64,000 bases of DNA from positions 31,062,580 to 31,126,579 of the forward strand of contig CM051510.1 of assembly GCA_028015205.1 (NCBI GenBank). The letters run 5' to 3'. This stretch comes from Mytilisepta virgata (taxonomy: Eukaryota > Mollusca > Bivalvia > Mytilida > Mytilidae). The notes under the pieces are model-generated. The model was not told the DNA's origin and made no database searches. It saw only the letters and a program-made list of their open reading frames with translations. This document shows, one piece after another, positions 33,687 through 45,700 of this stretch; the first letter of the stretch is position 1; each line of letters starts with the position of its first letter. The translations under genes and the position numbers were made by a program.

Positions 33687-33971
33687 GCAGCACGCACCCA
33701 ACTCCATTTCTACAGAATAGTGCCTGCATTCCAGAAGGAAGCAAAGACTGTCAACATTACCTACAGACTGGTCGGGGAACAGCAACTGACAAGATACCAG
33801 CGTGATACTTACAAGAAGATGCAAGGTCGCCTGGAGTCCCTGTGGGAGCAGTATGACAGCAAGTCCATCAGGACATCGGACTTCCTGCGTGCTGTGGGTA
33901 ACCTGTACTCGCCAGCAGTACCAAACCAAGAAGACCTACCAGACTCCGATGAGAGTGATTCTGACGCGTAG
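33687..33971 (+). pseudogene. C-terminal exon of deleted MULE transposase gene
   Basis: An open stretch in one frame from 33687 to the TAG at 33971 ends with an acidic DSDESDSDA tail. The segment with TRYQRDTYKKMQGRLESLWEQY resembles the tail that follows the transposase domain in bivalve MULE proteins (recall). The preceding sequence back to the acceptor near 33660 contains stops, so the joined gene is not intact. The DDE core that should precede it is missing. Confidence 0.5.
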
Positions 33972-34322
33972 TGAACATTTGTTATACATATAATTATAGT
34001 GCAACTTACCTGTTATAGTGCTTCTGTTTAAATTGTTAATTATGTATGTCGTTATGAAGCTGATGATATAAATATAAAGAGAATAAATAAAGGTGAAAAC
34101 AATTGTGAGTGTTTCATTATTTACAGAAAAAAATATGATAGTCACAGTGTGATGTTTCTTCTACTAAGTAAACTACTAAGAATACCTCTCGTAAGAATGC
34201 TATTAAGTATATATCTCATTATAAAAAGTATGGCCGAAACGACTATGGCCGAACTGGTCTATGGACGAAAAGGTATATGGCCGAACTGGTTTATGGCCGA
34301 AACGTCTCGAAAGCGAATGGAC

Positions 34323-35248
34323 CACAACTGAAACTGAAAGAAACCTTTAAAAAATGACACGATTGACACAATCTGTAACCCAAAAGTCTGTAAATCATTT
34401 TAATATGTATATTCTGACAAATTGATACAAAAATATTGTACATATAGGCATTATCAACAAAGAAATTTGATTTTCGCAAGATTTGCGAAATTAAAATACG
34501 TACCCCTCAGTAAGCATATGCAGCTATATCGGTCATAATTATGTTAGGTAACTCTGTTTAGACTTATTGACTGGTTACCCAATATCGGGAATCTACTGGT
34601 CCCGTTCATGCCAGGCATTCATCGTACTTCGATAACTCTGTATTGATTATAGCACGTTCTCCACGTCTTCACTTTAAAAACATTTTTATTTGAAATATGT
34701 AGTAACATTTCACATGGATTATAATTTCAAGATATGAAATTGTGACAATAATTAATAATATGAAATTGATCACCAATTTATACAAACTGTCAAAAGTACA
34801 TAATTACACGTGATAAAGGGTAATGGTGCAAGTTTTTTTTATTTTTTAAGCCGCGAGAAAAGCAATTTTTTTTTTTTTTTGGTAAAATTTATTTGAGTTT
34901 TATCTGAAGAAATTTATTATGCGCAATTAACATGCTGTGTGTTTCAGGTAATTATAACTAATTAACGATTTGACATGTATATTGTACCTTGACTGTCCGG
35001 ATGTTTATTGTTCAAACCGTTAATTAAGGTACACAGGTACATTGTATGTATACAGGTAAACCGTTTGCTGACCAAAAACAGCGGGATTTCATTTTTAATG
35101 CAACATTTTAATAAAGAGGTGTGTGTGTGTTTAAGGGGGGATCACAAAGAATGCAGTGATGAAATATAATTTCAAATGTAAGATAAGTAACATTTTGGTA
35201 TTTATATATTTAACATTTGACATATTATATGAGTAATTCTATTTACTC

Positions 35249-35306
<58 letters not shown>

Positions 35307-36589
35307 TTTGTTATGACAAGGTAGAGGCTGATTAGGATGAGCGCCATCTTGAATAATAATAGTAAAAAATAACACATTTCAAAATAGCTAATTTTCAAAT
35401 CAATTTGGAAGGGACATTATCAAAATTTAAACTATTGCAATTACGATATTTCGAAAAGTTATGAAGGTTTTACTCAAACATATGATATATGAAGACCAAA
35501 GAATATACTTTATTAGAAACATCCGAGACATAAAACAATATGTCTCTAGTAATATATCAGTATCTATAGTATGCATATCCCCCCTTTTTATTATAACTTC
35601 ATCACACAAACATATAATAAAATCCTCGATTGAAAAGAAATGATGTCTGTATGAAATGATCCATCTTCTGTGTTAGTTTTCATTAATGAAATGATCCATC
35701 TTCTGTGTTAGTTTTCATTAATAATGGCAAAGGTACGATTTTTTTCATAATCTATATCGCCCTTGGCGAGGATAAGTTAATATGCAGTGCAATTGGAAAC
35801 TATACACTTATAAATAAGTTATGTCAGCTATTTATATATATATATATATATACTTTATATTTCAAACATAAGCGTTTGTTTCGATGCAAATATGAAATTG
35901 AAAATCATTAAATGTTTGTATTTTCGCGCCTAGTGCCATTTCCGGTCATCGTCACCATCTTGAAAAATAATAACAGATTTTCCGAAAATAGCTAATTTTC
36001 AAATCAATTTGGAAGGGATATAATAAAAAATTAAACTATTGCATTTACGATATTTCAATAATTTATAAATGTATTAATTAGCACATAGCACCAAAATTTT
36101 TTCATCAGTTTTGGTTAAATCGCAATTTTATGTTAAAAACGACAAAAAAGCCAATTTATCGGAGTTAGATGATTTAACAATATGGACTTAACGGGAAAAT
36201 AAGACAAAATTTTCAAAAGCATTTGGAAGGGATAAGACAAAAATTTAAACGTTTCCAAATAGCATAAATATATTTCTAAATATATGAGGAAGTACTACAT
36301 AGCACCAAAATTTTTTCAGCACGAACTAAAAGTAGTTTATTTTATCGATTCCTGATCGCCCAAGTGCATTTCTATACAATTTACTTGAGCATGGTATAGG
36401 TGATGTGTGACGTCATCAAAGTCACGTGATGACTTCTATAGTTGGATATGATGTTGTCTGATTTCGTTGGCATATTATCTATCTATGTTGTAAAAATTCA
36501 AATTTATCGAGTAAGAACAACGTCCCTATCGAAATATCAAAAACTTGTAGTCGGAATCACAAGACGATCACCACAAACTGGAAAAACTC
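34323..36589. other. A+T-rich gap with simple and local repeats
   Basis: No gene seen. It holds an (AT)n run at 35249-35302, a tandem 35-bp duplication at 35652-35721 and a 120-bp block duplicated at 35340-35460 and 35945-36065 (AGCTAATTTTCAAATC word). A similar degenerate stretch lies near 36200-36320. Confidence 0.6.
35249..35302. repeat. (AT)n microsatellite
   Basis: Uninterrupted AT dinucleotides for about 50 bases, likely polymorphic in length. Confidence 0.95.
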
Positions 36590-37090
36590 CCTGAGGTCAA
36601 ATTAACCTGCAAATGGCGTCTACGTTTCTCAGCTTATCTGATTTTCAAGGGCATGCGTGAGTTACCCTGACTTTCGACAAGGAGGATTACTGCTGTCACA
36701 AAAGCTTCTTAACCAGGGTTTTATCAGGGATAAGTTGATGTCATCACTTAAAAAATTTTACGGTCGTCATCATGAATTGATTGACCATTACAGTGTTCCA
36801 ATATCTAGGATGATGTTGGACCTGTTCCCACTGTCGTAACCTTTCATGTGCCTCCTACGATTTGTGACTTCCACCGGATTGACTTTGTTGAACTTCACGA
36901 CGGGTGCCGTATACGGAGCAGGAACTGCTTATCCTTCCGGAGCACCTGGGTTCACTCCTGGGTTTTATAGGAGTTCGTGTTGTTCATTGTTTTTAGTTTT
37001 CTGTGTTTATTTGTTGTGCTTGTGGTTGTTCGTTTGTCTTCCCGGGCTTGTCTGTCCAATTGATTACGTTTTATTGATTGCACCTTAGGT
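36590..37090 (+). mobile_element. Retroelement 3' end: polyprotein C-terminus and tail
   Basis: About 58 codons ending at a TAA near 36839 contain LLLSQKLLNQGF and LKKFYGRHHELIDHY, which I recall from the C-terminus of reverse-transcriptase proteins repeated in bivalve genomes. The following 250 bp includes GGTGCCGTATACGGAGCAGG, a sequence I recognise as a very common mussel transcript and genome repeat. The upstream part of the element is missing, so this is a 5'-truncated copy. The class of retroelement is not certain. Confidence 0.5.
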
Positions 37091-37230
37091 ATATTTGTCC
37101 TTTTTTTTGAAGTGAACTATTATGCATGCCATTTTTTTTTTACCACTGCGCCGATGCGGAAGTTTCTCGTACCTGGTTTCGAAGGAAGAACCACTGCCGT
37201 AGCCTGTTTCCCAGTCCCATGATGCACTAC

Positions 37231-37296
37231 AGTGATGCATTGTGGGACGGGAACCAGGCTACCACTAGCCTGGTTCCCGTCCCACAATGCATCACT
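37231..37296. repeat. Perfect 31-bp hairpin
   Basis: The arm 37231-37261 (beginning AGTGATGCATTGTGGGACGG) is an exact inverse of 37266-37296, separated by CCAC. A diverged third copy of the arm lies just upstream, at about 37202-37230. It is probably a MITE core or a foldback; no gene. Confidence 0.85.
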
Positions 37297-37339
37297 GCAT
37301 ATAGGGCCTGGCATTGACAACCGAATGGCGTCATCAACG

Positions 37340-38060
37340 GGAGAAATTCAAAGATGGCGACGGTAAATGATTTGATAGGGAAAAATATTATTTTCATTGA
37401 AAACGCACATTTATAAGTGCGACATATTCTTGAAATTCGGCACAAACATTCAAAATCAAATGAGAAATCCCGTGATAATATTTATTTTATGATGTCCCAG
37501 TCAAAAATATTTAAAAATATACACGAAAATATTCAACTTGCGTGGGTCGATTTGTGAAGACCGGCTATGACTTTGTGTTCGTTAAAAATGTGCAATTATA
37601 AGTGCGACATATTCTTGAAATTTGGCACAAACATTCAAAATCAAATGAGAAATCCCGTGATAACATTTATTTTATGATGTCCCAGTCAAAAATATTTAAA
37701 AATATACACGAAAATATTCAACTTGCGTGGGTCGATTTGTGAAGACCGGCTATGACTTTGTGTTCGTTAAAAATGTGCAATTATAAGTGCGACATATTCT
37801 TGAAATTTGGCACAAACATTCAAAATCAAATGAGAAATCCCGTGATAATATTTATTTTATGATGTCCCAGTCAAAAATGTACACGAAAATATTCAACTTG
37901 CGTGGGTCGATTCGTGAAGATCGGCAACCAACGTGCATTATGAGTTTGTGTTCGTTTAAAATGTACAATTATAAGTGTGACATATTCTGAAATTTGGCAC
38001 AAGTGTTCAAAGTCAAATGAGAAATCCCATGATAATATTTACTATATGATGTCCCAGTCA
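37340..38060 (+). repeat. 185-bp tandem repeat, about 3.5 copies
   Basis: The word AAGTGCGACATATTC or a close variant recurs at 37415, 37600, 37785 and 37973. The block starts beside GATGGCGACGGTAAATGATT. Its inverted counterpart at 60570-61095 ends with the reverse complement of the same word, so both come from one dispersed element family. An open frame of 67 codons here is incidental. Confidence 0.9.
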
Positions 38061-41000
38061 AAAATAATGAATCATAGATTTGTCTTTTTAATTTGGAAAC
38101 CCACCCTATAACCATATTATTTCCTATTCCATATGGGAAGGTGCATTAATAGATTATATGATAGGTCCCTGGGGGGGATACCATGTCCAACTAAATAGAA
38201 TGTGTTGCTCCTTATGAGAAAATGCATTCATTGAGGTATACAGGGGCATCTCCAAGGGGCCAGTATGTCCTGCACCTTGAAAATGGATTTGTCTTTGTTA
38301 CTTTGGGATCATTACCCTCTAAGCATATATATCTTCAATATTTATGGAAAGATGCCTTCATTGATGTATTTAAGATCCCCTCCCTATAACCATATTTATC
38401 CTGCAACTACGCCTTTAGCTGACCAATATAGTCTTCTGGAATTCTTGCCCTCACATTCAACAATATTTTACATGGTTCACAGTGTTTATGACATCATCTT
38501 TCCCTAGATTATGCAGCCCTTCTTCAAATCAGTATACATTTGATGACTGGTCATGAGGGGAACAGTCAATTTATTACCCTGAGGCACACACTATTACCCA
38601 AGTCATTGCAGAGGGATAATAAATTTACTTTTCCCCAAATAACCAGTCAACAAATGTTTTATTATACTGAACAAATAAAAACAATACAAAAAAGTTTCAA
38701 AATTTGCTATTTTCATTAAAACCCATTCAATAGAACTTATATTTGTGCATTCAGAGTTTCAAAATTTGGTAGTTTCCTTAAAATCCATTCAATAGAATTT
38801 ATATTTGTGCATTTAGAGTTTCAAAAATTTGGTATTGATATTTTACTCTCTGGAAGAGGTTTCAATTTGGTGTTTAGAAGCATATTCCATGATCCTTTAC
38901 ACCTTTTAAGTTAAAATATGAATACAGTACTGTTACCCCAGTGAAAAGTACATAAACCTGATGACCGGCAAACTCTGAGGACAACTGACAATTAAATAGC
39001 CAATGAGATTGGGAAAGCAAAATAATTTAAGAAAAGGCAAATTTGGTATATCTTTCATAAGACTGTGCCTATACCTGTCTTAGGTCTGTTGGCTTTGTAG
39101 CCAGAATTTATAGAAACATCTTGACATGGATGCGAATGACGATTCAAGCTACTCAACAGTTTTCCTCATCTAATTCTCTTCTCCCATTTTCATTTAGTAC
39201 AAATTCATCTTTTAATATTAAGAAATAGTGTTTTTCTTTTTTAATATTAGAAATTCATTTTTTAATATTAAAAAATCATTTTGTAATATTAGAAAATGAA
39301 TTTTTTATATTAAAAAATGAATTCTTAATATTAAAAAATCATTTAAGAAATAGCTCTTTTTGTCCACTTTGGCTTGCCATACATAAACCTGATTACCACG
39401 TTGAAATATAACACAATATTACACTTGATTTACTATAGGAAAAAATACTGATGTATAATTCATTCTTGTTTGCTCAAACAGATAACAGTTTAGTGTTGCA
39501 TGCTAAAAACAATTATTATACGTAAATTGTCAGTAAACCTCGCACTTCTATCTGTTTCTAAGGCTTGTACAAATAATCTTTATATTTTCTGACAATGTTA
39601 CATATATTCTACTCCTTATATTATGTCTCCCCTTCGTAGAAGGTCATATTTTTATGATATTATAATACTTTCTTGTCGGGGGTTGTAACTTTTTTGTCTT
39701 TTGTCCTAGGCTTATCACCTTTGGTATGTTGGTGAACCATCATGGAGTGGTATGCGCATACCATCATGACTTCCATTTGGCCTTTGACCTTAAGGTAAAA
39801 TTATGACCTAAATTATAGTATTTCCTTTCCCCTTGGTAAAATTATGACCTAAATTATAGTATTTCCTTGCCCCTTGGTATGCTGGTGTATCACTATTAGG
39901 TGGTGTGTCACATACCATTATGACCTTCATTTGACCTTGACCATTGACCTCAATGTCAAATTATAGTATTTCCTTATTGGAAGTCAGATGCGTTCATAGA
40001 TTGAATTTTTAATTGTTTTTTTTGTGGGTTAGGGGATCATTGAAGATTTCCTTGTACAGTAGCTTATGGGGAACTTGGTTTGGTATACTTAGTGTTGGCA
40101 TCCCAACACAATTACATAACATTATTTTTTCTCCTAATTCTTAATTATTACAAACCTTCCTACATTAAAAAAATCCTTGGATTTCTGTTTAATTTGAAAA
40201 AATAAGTAATGTATTTAGTTTATGAGGTTTTTTTCAATTAAACATGCATTTTTATAGTATTCATGAGGTAATTCAAATTAAGAAAATATACTGAAGTTTT
40301 ATGTTACTATTTTCAGATTAACCATACTTTGACTGTAGAATAATTGATTCTTTTAATGGTACATGTAGTATGTTTATAAGTAAATGAAAAAAAAAATACA
40401 AGGTAAGTATATCTAAAAATTAATATGTTTGATGCTGTCATACATTTGACAAAGCTTTCAAAGCTAATTATAAAGAAATTAATTTGAAAAAAGCTGTGTA
40501 TGTATCGAGGATGTAAATATTAAATTTATTGAAAGTGATACTACACCATTATACAAAGCCACTAAATGTCTATTATGAAAGTCAAAATTTTATTATTATC
40601 AATGCTTCCTTTATACAATGATCATTTTGTTTTTCAGATGAACATCAGCCAATAAAAATACATAATCCAAGGTAGTGCAAATTCGTTTATTTACAGATGA
40701 ATTGTAAATTTAAAGAAAGAAAAAATCAAGGTATATATTTGGTTAAAGGGACATAACTCTCAAAAGTTCCTTATATATTAATGTTTAAAAAAAACATCGT
40801 ATATAAGAAGCTAGGGGTTTGTAATAGAATCAATTGGCATATTAATATTGGAAAACTAAAAATATTTGTACAAGCAGTAGAAAAAGGAATAACTTTAAGA
40901 TTAACACATGTTTCATGGTGAGTCAAAATACACTACAGTATATGCTAATTTACAAGTCTTGCCTGTCACATAGAAAAAGGCAGGAAAATGGTACTTTGAT

Positions 41001-41344
41001 GGCCAATATGAAAGATAATATTGGCATATATACTCTATGGGAATTATGACTTGATAACCACAATAAACCAAAGCACAATGCAAACTATTTTTTGATGACT
41101 AGCTGGAACTTTTTACATGAAAAACAAAATAATATAATAGTTAAACAATGACTTACCAACCAATCAAATCCACCCAATAGACAGAACACATAATAGCAAA
41201 AATAATTATTGATGCAAGATTTACACAAAAAATAACATGTGAGCGATTCAGGCTCTTGGGAGCCTATTGTAATGGTACCAAAACCTTGCCATATCTATCC
41301 TGACATTCTTGTGTATTGAACATATAGTCCAGTCAAACTAAGTT
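38061..41344. other. A+T-rich gap with minor repeats
   Basis: No gene recognised. A 41-bp tandem duplication (TAAAATTATGACC word) lies at 39796-39877, a pair of 60-bp repeats at about 38715-38830 (ATTCAATAGAA word), and an AATATT-rich low-complexity stretch at 39225-39355. One end of a hairpin family (TATATTTTCTGACAATG, near 39580) matches the MITE at 53563. Confidence 0.6.
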
Positions 41345-42240
41345 TTAACCTCAAACTAATTGCAACAGAGAATGTTTTAGTTCTAATCTACAGCACTAAG
41401 CCCCAAATATACACAGAAAAAAGTCCCATAAAATCTAACTTGAGGAAAACTCAAAATCAGCATTTTTAATTTCCAATGGAAATTAACATTGGAAAGGGGA
41501 GATAACTCTGCAAAAATTAGTCTTTTTTTTGTCAGTTTTTGGTTGATTTTTTTAAAATTCATGTAAAGTATGATACTTTGATGGGGTTAAAAGTTCATAT
41601 TTGACTATATTATATAATATTCTGCTCATGAAATGTACAAAACCGAAGTGTTATGTGTATTTTTATTTTTTTTTGCACATTTTTCATTAAAGAAATTGCA
41701 AATTTGAGGCTTTGTGACCATTTTGAAAAAATATTGTGAAAATTTGGTAATGTTTATATCTGTAAATTATATTTGTTCAGCATCTACCTTGTTTAAAGAA
41801 ACTTTAAACCACAGAAAGAATATATGTGCTTAATCAGTTTTATTAAATTTGACATTCTTTACCTTGACATGTTGAAAAATTTAATAAATGGTCAACTAAT
41901 GAATTACGAAATCTAGGTTGTAGCTTGATAAAAGATATGAAAACACCTTTAGAGTTGTTTTTTATACTCTAAAGACGGATAAAATATCAAGAATCAATAC
42001 ATTCTGCTGAATAGAAGCGGTAAAGTTATAATTTTGTATCAATTTTTATTGATATTTCTGCCTTTTTTGCAGAGTTATCTCCCATTTTCAACGCAAATCT
42101 CCATAGGAATTTTAAAATCGTGATTTTTTAGTCTTCCACAAGTTAGATTGTGTTAGACTTTTTTCTGTGTATATTTGGGGTATAATGCTAAAGATTAAAA
42201 CTTAAAAATCTTCTTTTGCAATTACTCTAAGGTTAGGGTG
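41345..42240. mobile_element. Foldback element with about 180-bp inverted ends
   Basis: 41345-41520 and 42060-42240 are inverted and imperfect, sharing CCCCAAATATACACAGAAAA and GGGAGATAACTCTGCAAAA. The roughly 540-bp interior has no gene. It is a non-autonomous foldback transposon or MITE; no target duplication was identified. Confidence 0.7.
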
Positions 42241-42706
42241 AAAAAAAAAATAATGTATTCAAACAGAAGTTTCATTGATAGATTTTTATTGTTTTCAGAA
42301 TAAAATGGCTGCATATGTATAAACATAATACCTCAGTAGATGTAGGCTAATTATATAATTATACAGTAAGTATTTGTTAAAGTATATTGATGGGTCAAAA
42401 TTCCAAAAGGTTGTCTATTTGCCAATTACTTTTTAAAAATTTTAGAAAATAATCAACATCAGATAAAGTTTAAACCACATTTATTCTGAAGGTATGAAGC
42501 AGATTTAATTGTTCTATGTTTTGACTTACTTGATTCCAGAATACTTTTGAATGCCATCTATATTAAAGATGATTGTGAAATCATTATATAATTTAAAGGT
42601 TTCGCTGAAACATAAATTCCTTAAAATGAAGTATATCCACTATTAGCATGAATCTCTTAACACAAATAAAAACAAGATTCCAAAATGACAACATTTTTCT
42701 TTCCAG

Positions 42707-45700
42707 CGAGACAATGGAATTTCATTCCTATTGTAAAGTTGATATGGGAGCTCGAGGTGATGCAAGTAATTCTGCTGATCATGCATATTCAAAGACACCA
42801 GCAAAACAAAAAAAAAGACAAAGTTCACCAAGCGGACTAACTCCGTATCCAGATATGAAAAAAACATTTTTGGTACAACTCTTAAAATATTTTTTTTATA
42901 ACATAAATTTTTTTTTTGTTATACATATATTCTCCTTCAGGTACAAGTGAGTTATGGAATTTCTCCACCTGAGATAGTTAAATTTTCGATTTTCTTAAAG
43001 CATTGTTCTGTCTCATGGAAAGTGAGAGGACATGATCAATTTATATTTACTCCATTCTTTATTTAAATCGGCTCATTACTTTTTAACCAGAATTATAAGT
43101 TAAATTTTTGTCATGTCGTTATAATTTGAAAGGACAATTACATTTTATTACTACAGGAAGAAGTGAGAAAAGTTAAGTGGGGAAAAGATGAAACAGACAG
43201 TTTAAAGGCATTAGTGGGAAATGGCAATGTGACAAACCAACAGTGGAGAGAAATAGCCAGCAAATTGAACAAAAAATATACTGAAACATCAAGAACAGGT
43301 TAATTGAGCTTCACAGTTTGTTCATTTAACTATTCCTTAATTTGATTTACTGTTTTAGAGAAATGTAACATTATTAACTGTTTTAAAGGGCAGGGCATTT
43401 CAGATGCATAATACCGGGAAACATGATATCAAAAACACTGTAAACAATAAAACAGTACAAAATATTCTTGAACGTGATGACAAGGGTACCAGGAGACTAA
43501 TAGACTTAATGTTGAACTATATTATGCAGGTCAGCAATAGGTTTCATAATACTTTTTTATTTCTTGAAAAGTATTTTATGAAACAAATAGGCTGTTATTG
43601 TAAATAAAAATTTCATAATACAAAATGTAGATATTAAAACATTAAATGTTGAGAAATATTTTTGTTGTTTTTAAATTTAAATTTTATGTAAATTATCAGA
43701 AGCTTAAATTTTCATTTTTGTGTACTGTTTTGAAAGGCGCATCTTGTAGACTATACTACAACAGATTAAGGAAAGAACATCAAGAAGAATTAGTAAATAC
43801 ATTAATAGAAGAAAGATCAACACAGACTTTTCCAGAAATACCCGTTGTAAGGTAATCATTGTTATATGCCACGGTGTATATATTGTGTTATACTTTCCTG
43901 AATGAAATTTTTGAAATATAAATATTTTGGGGTATGGTTTAATATCTTTGTTCATATTTGATATATTGAATTTGGACATCATCTGATGGGGCTTATATTT
44001 TACCAATTTATAGCCATTGACATTCATGAAATTGTTCTACCATGAGTCATGACAACACTTGCAGTTTTATTGTATTGTGCATTTTGGAGTCTCATCATAA
44101 TTTCTTGTTCACAAGTATTTAATTTGGTTTTTAGTTCGCCTCAGCGAATTTGAGGGGGACTAATGGAGTACCCCTGGCGTCCACGTCTGCAGTCATTTCT
44201 CAGTTACTAGTTGACATAGGGTTGACTGGCTTTTAAGTTTTATGTAAAAAATCAGTATTAACATACAAAGTGACCTACAATCATATTAGTTTGTGTGAGG
44301 ATGCATCCTAGGGAGTAACACAGCCTCCCACTCTGAACTACTTATTGTGGTTCATTGACTTAGGTAAAGCACTACTTCTGGGTTAGGTTTTCTGATACCA
44401 AGCGACCTACAATCATATTACTTGGTGTCACGGTGCATCTCTTGAAATAACACAGCCTCCCACCAAAATTAGTGTGGGAACGAGGCGAACTTTGTAATCG
44501 TAGATTTCTGGTTGTTAAATGTTATAAAGTGTAGGTATGGAGCAGGAGAATGTTCAGATATATTTAATAATTTTCTTTATCAGTTTATTAAAGCATTGAG
44601 AACAAAAATAAGATATTTTACAAAAGATAAACAATATTAAAAAAAAATTGTGAAAATCATAACTCATAATACATTTATAAAAAAAACCCAATAAATATGA
44701 CTCAAAAGTCTTACGAAAAAGCAAAATAAAATGAACAATAACTGGAGCAATAGTAATACATGTTTATGAATATAATTGTAACTCTCCTTCAAAAAGAGGT
44801 TATATTATCTATACATATATTCATTCTTCTACATTCTGCAATTAATGCCCTTTAACATGACTACATATGCAAAGTTTAACTTTCTAATTTCAAAATTTTT
44901 TGTAATATTTAAAAGTTGGTAGCAATGGTCCTTAGTTTCAGAATTGTTGTATATAATGATTCTGTCTGCCATCAAAAATGACCGCCACAGCTGAATAGTG
45001 TTTAACATAGGATCTTATGGGAAAGTTCCCTTAAAGATTTTGTCATTTGAAACCAGTGAAAATTTTTCAAAACCAGTGAGCCAATTGTAACAAATGGCAG
45101 CAATGTTTCAGACTGGCAGTCAATATGAGGATAGCCACATAATTTATTCTGCAAAAGATTTCCAGGTGAGCAATACAGGCACCTCGGACCCTCTTGTTTG
45201 AGAATTATAAACTGTAGTGGCAGCCAACATATATATACATGTAAATTATTTGTACATGTATATAAAAAGCCACCTGACGAGTACCCTTGGCAGGGACGAA
45301 ACAGTTTGTCATATTAACCTGAATTATTTTTAAGCAAATGTAATGTACTGGTTATCCTGTAGGTCAATAAGGTCTTAGACTTTTTAAACTCGGGCCCAAA
45401 AGGGCTGATTTTCAAAACTTATCAATTTAACCTTGAAGTAAAATTAAAATTCTTTTTTTTTTTAATATATACATTTAATTTTCTGTACAGTAAAGTAATG
45501 AACTTTATATAGATTTGCAGTAAGGTTTTAGAATTTTAATTTTCTAAAATTTGGGCCCACTGAGGAGTCAAATTCTATATAGTACTGGTATTTTAATACA
45601 CTATATCGAATTTTAGATTGTTACATAGACTCCTCTTTGATTTTTCACTTTATGCATTATATTTCTATGCACTATTGTCATGTATATCTTATCCGACAAT

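Larger units (their letters stand above)
32321..34314 (+). mobile_element. Internally deleted Mutator-like element (MULE)
   Basis: GAATGGAC occurs at 32313-32320 and 34315-34322 as a flanking 8-bp direct repeat. The terminal inverted repeats are about 90 bp and built from short words (TTTCGGCCATA, GTTCGGCCATAG, TTCGTCCATAG), inverted on the right as TATGGCCGAAAC. Inside remain a zinc-finger exon, an acidic exon and a C-terminal exon; a transposase core is absent. TIR length and TSD size suit MULEs. The non-coding parts between exons show no other signal. Confidence 0.78.
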
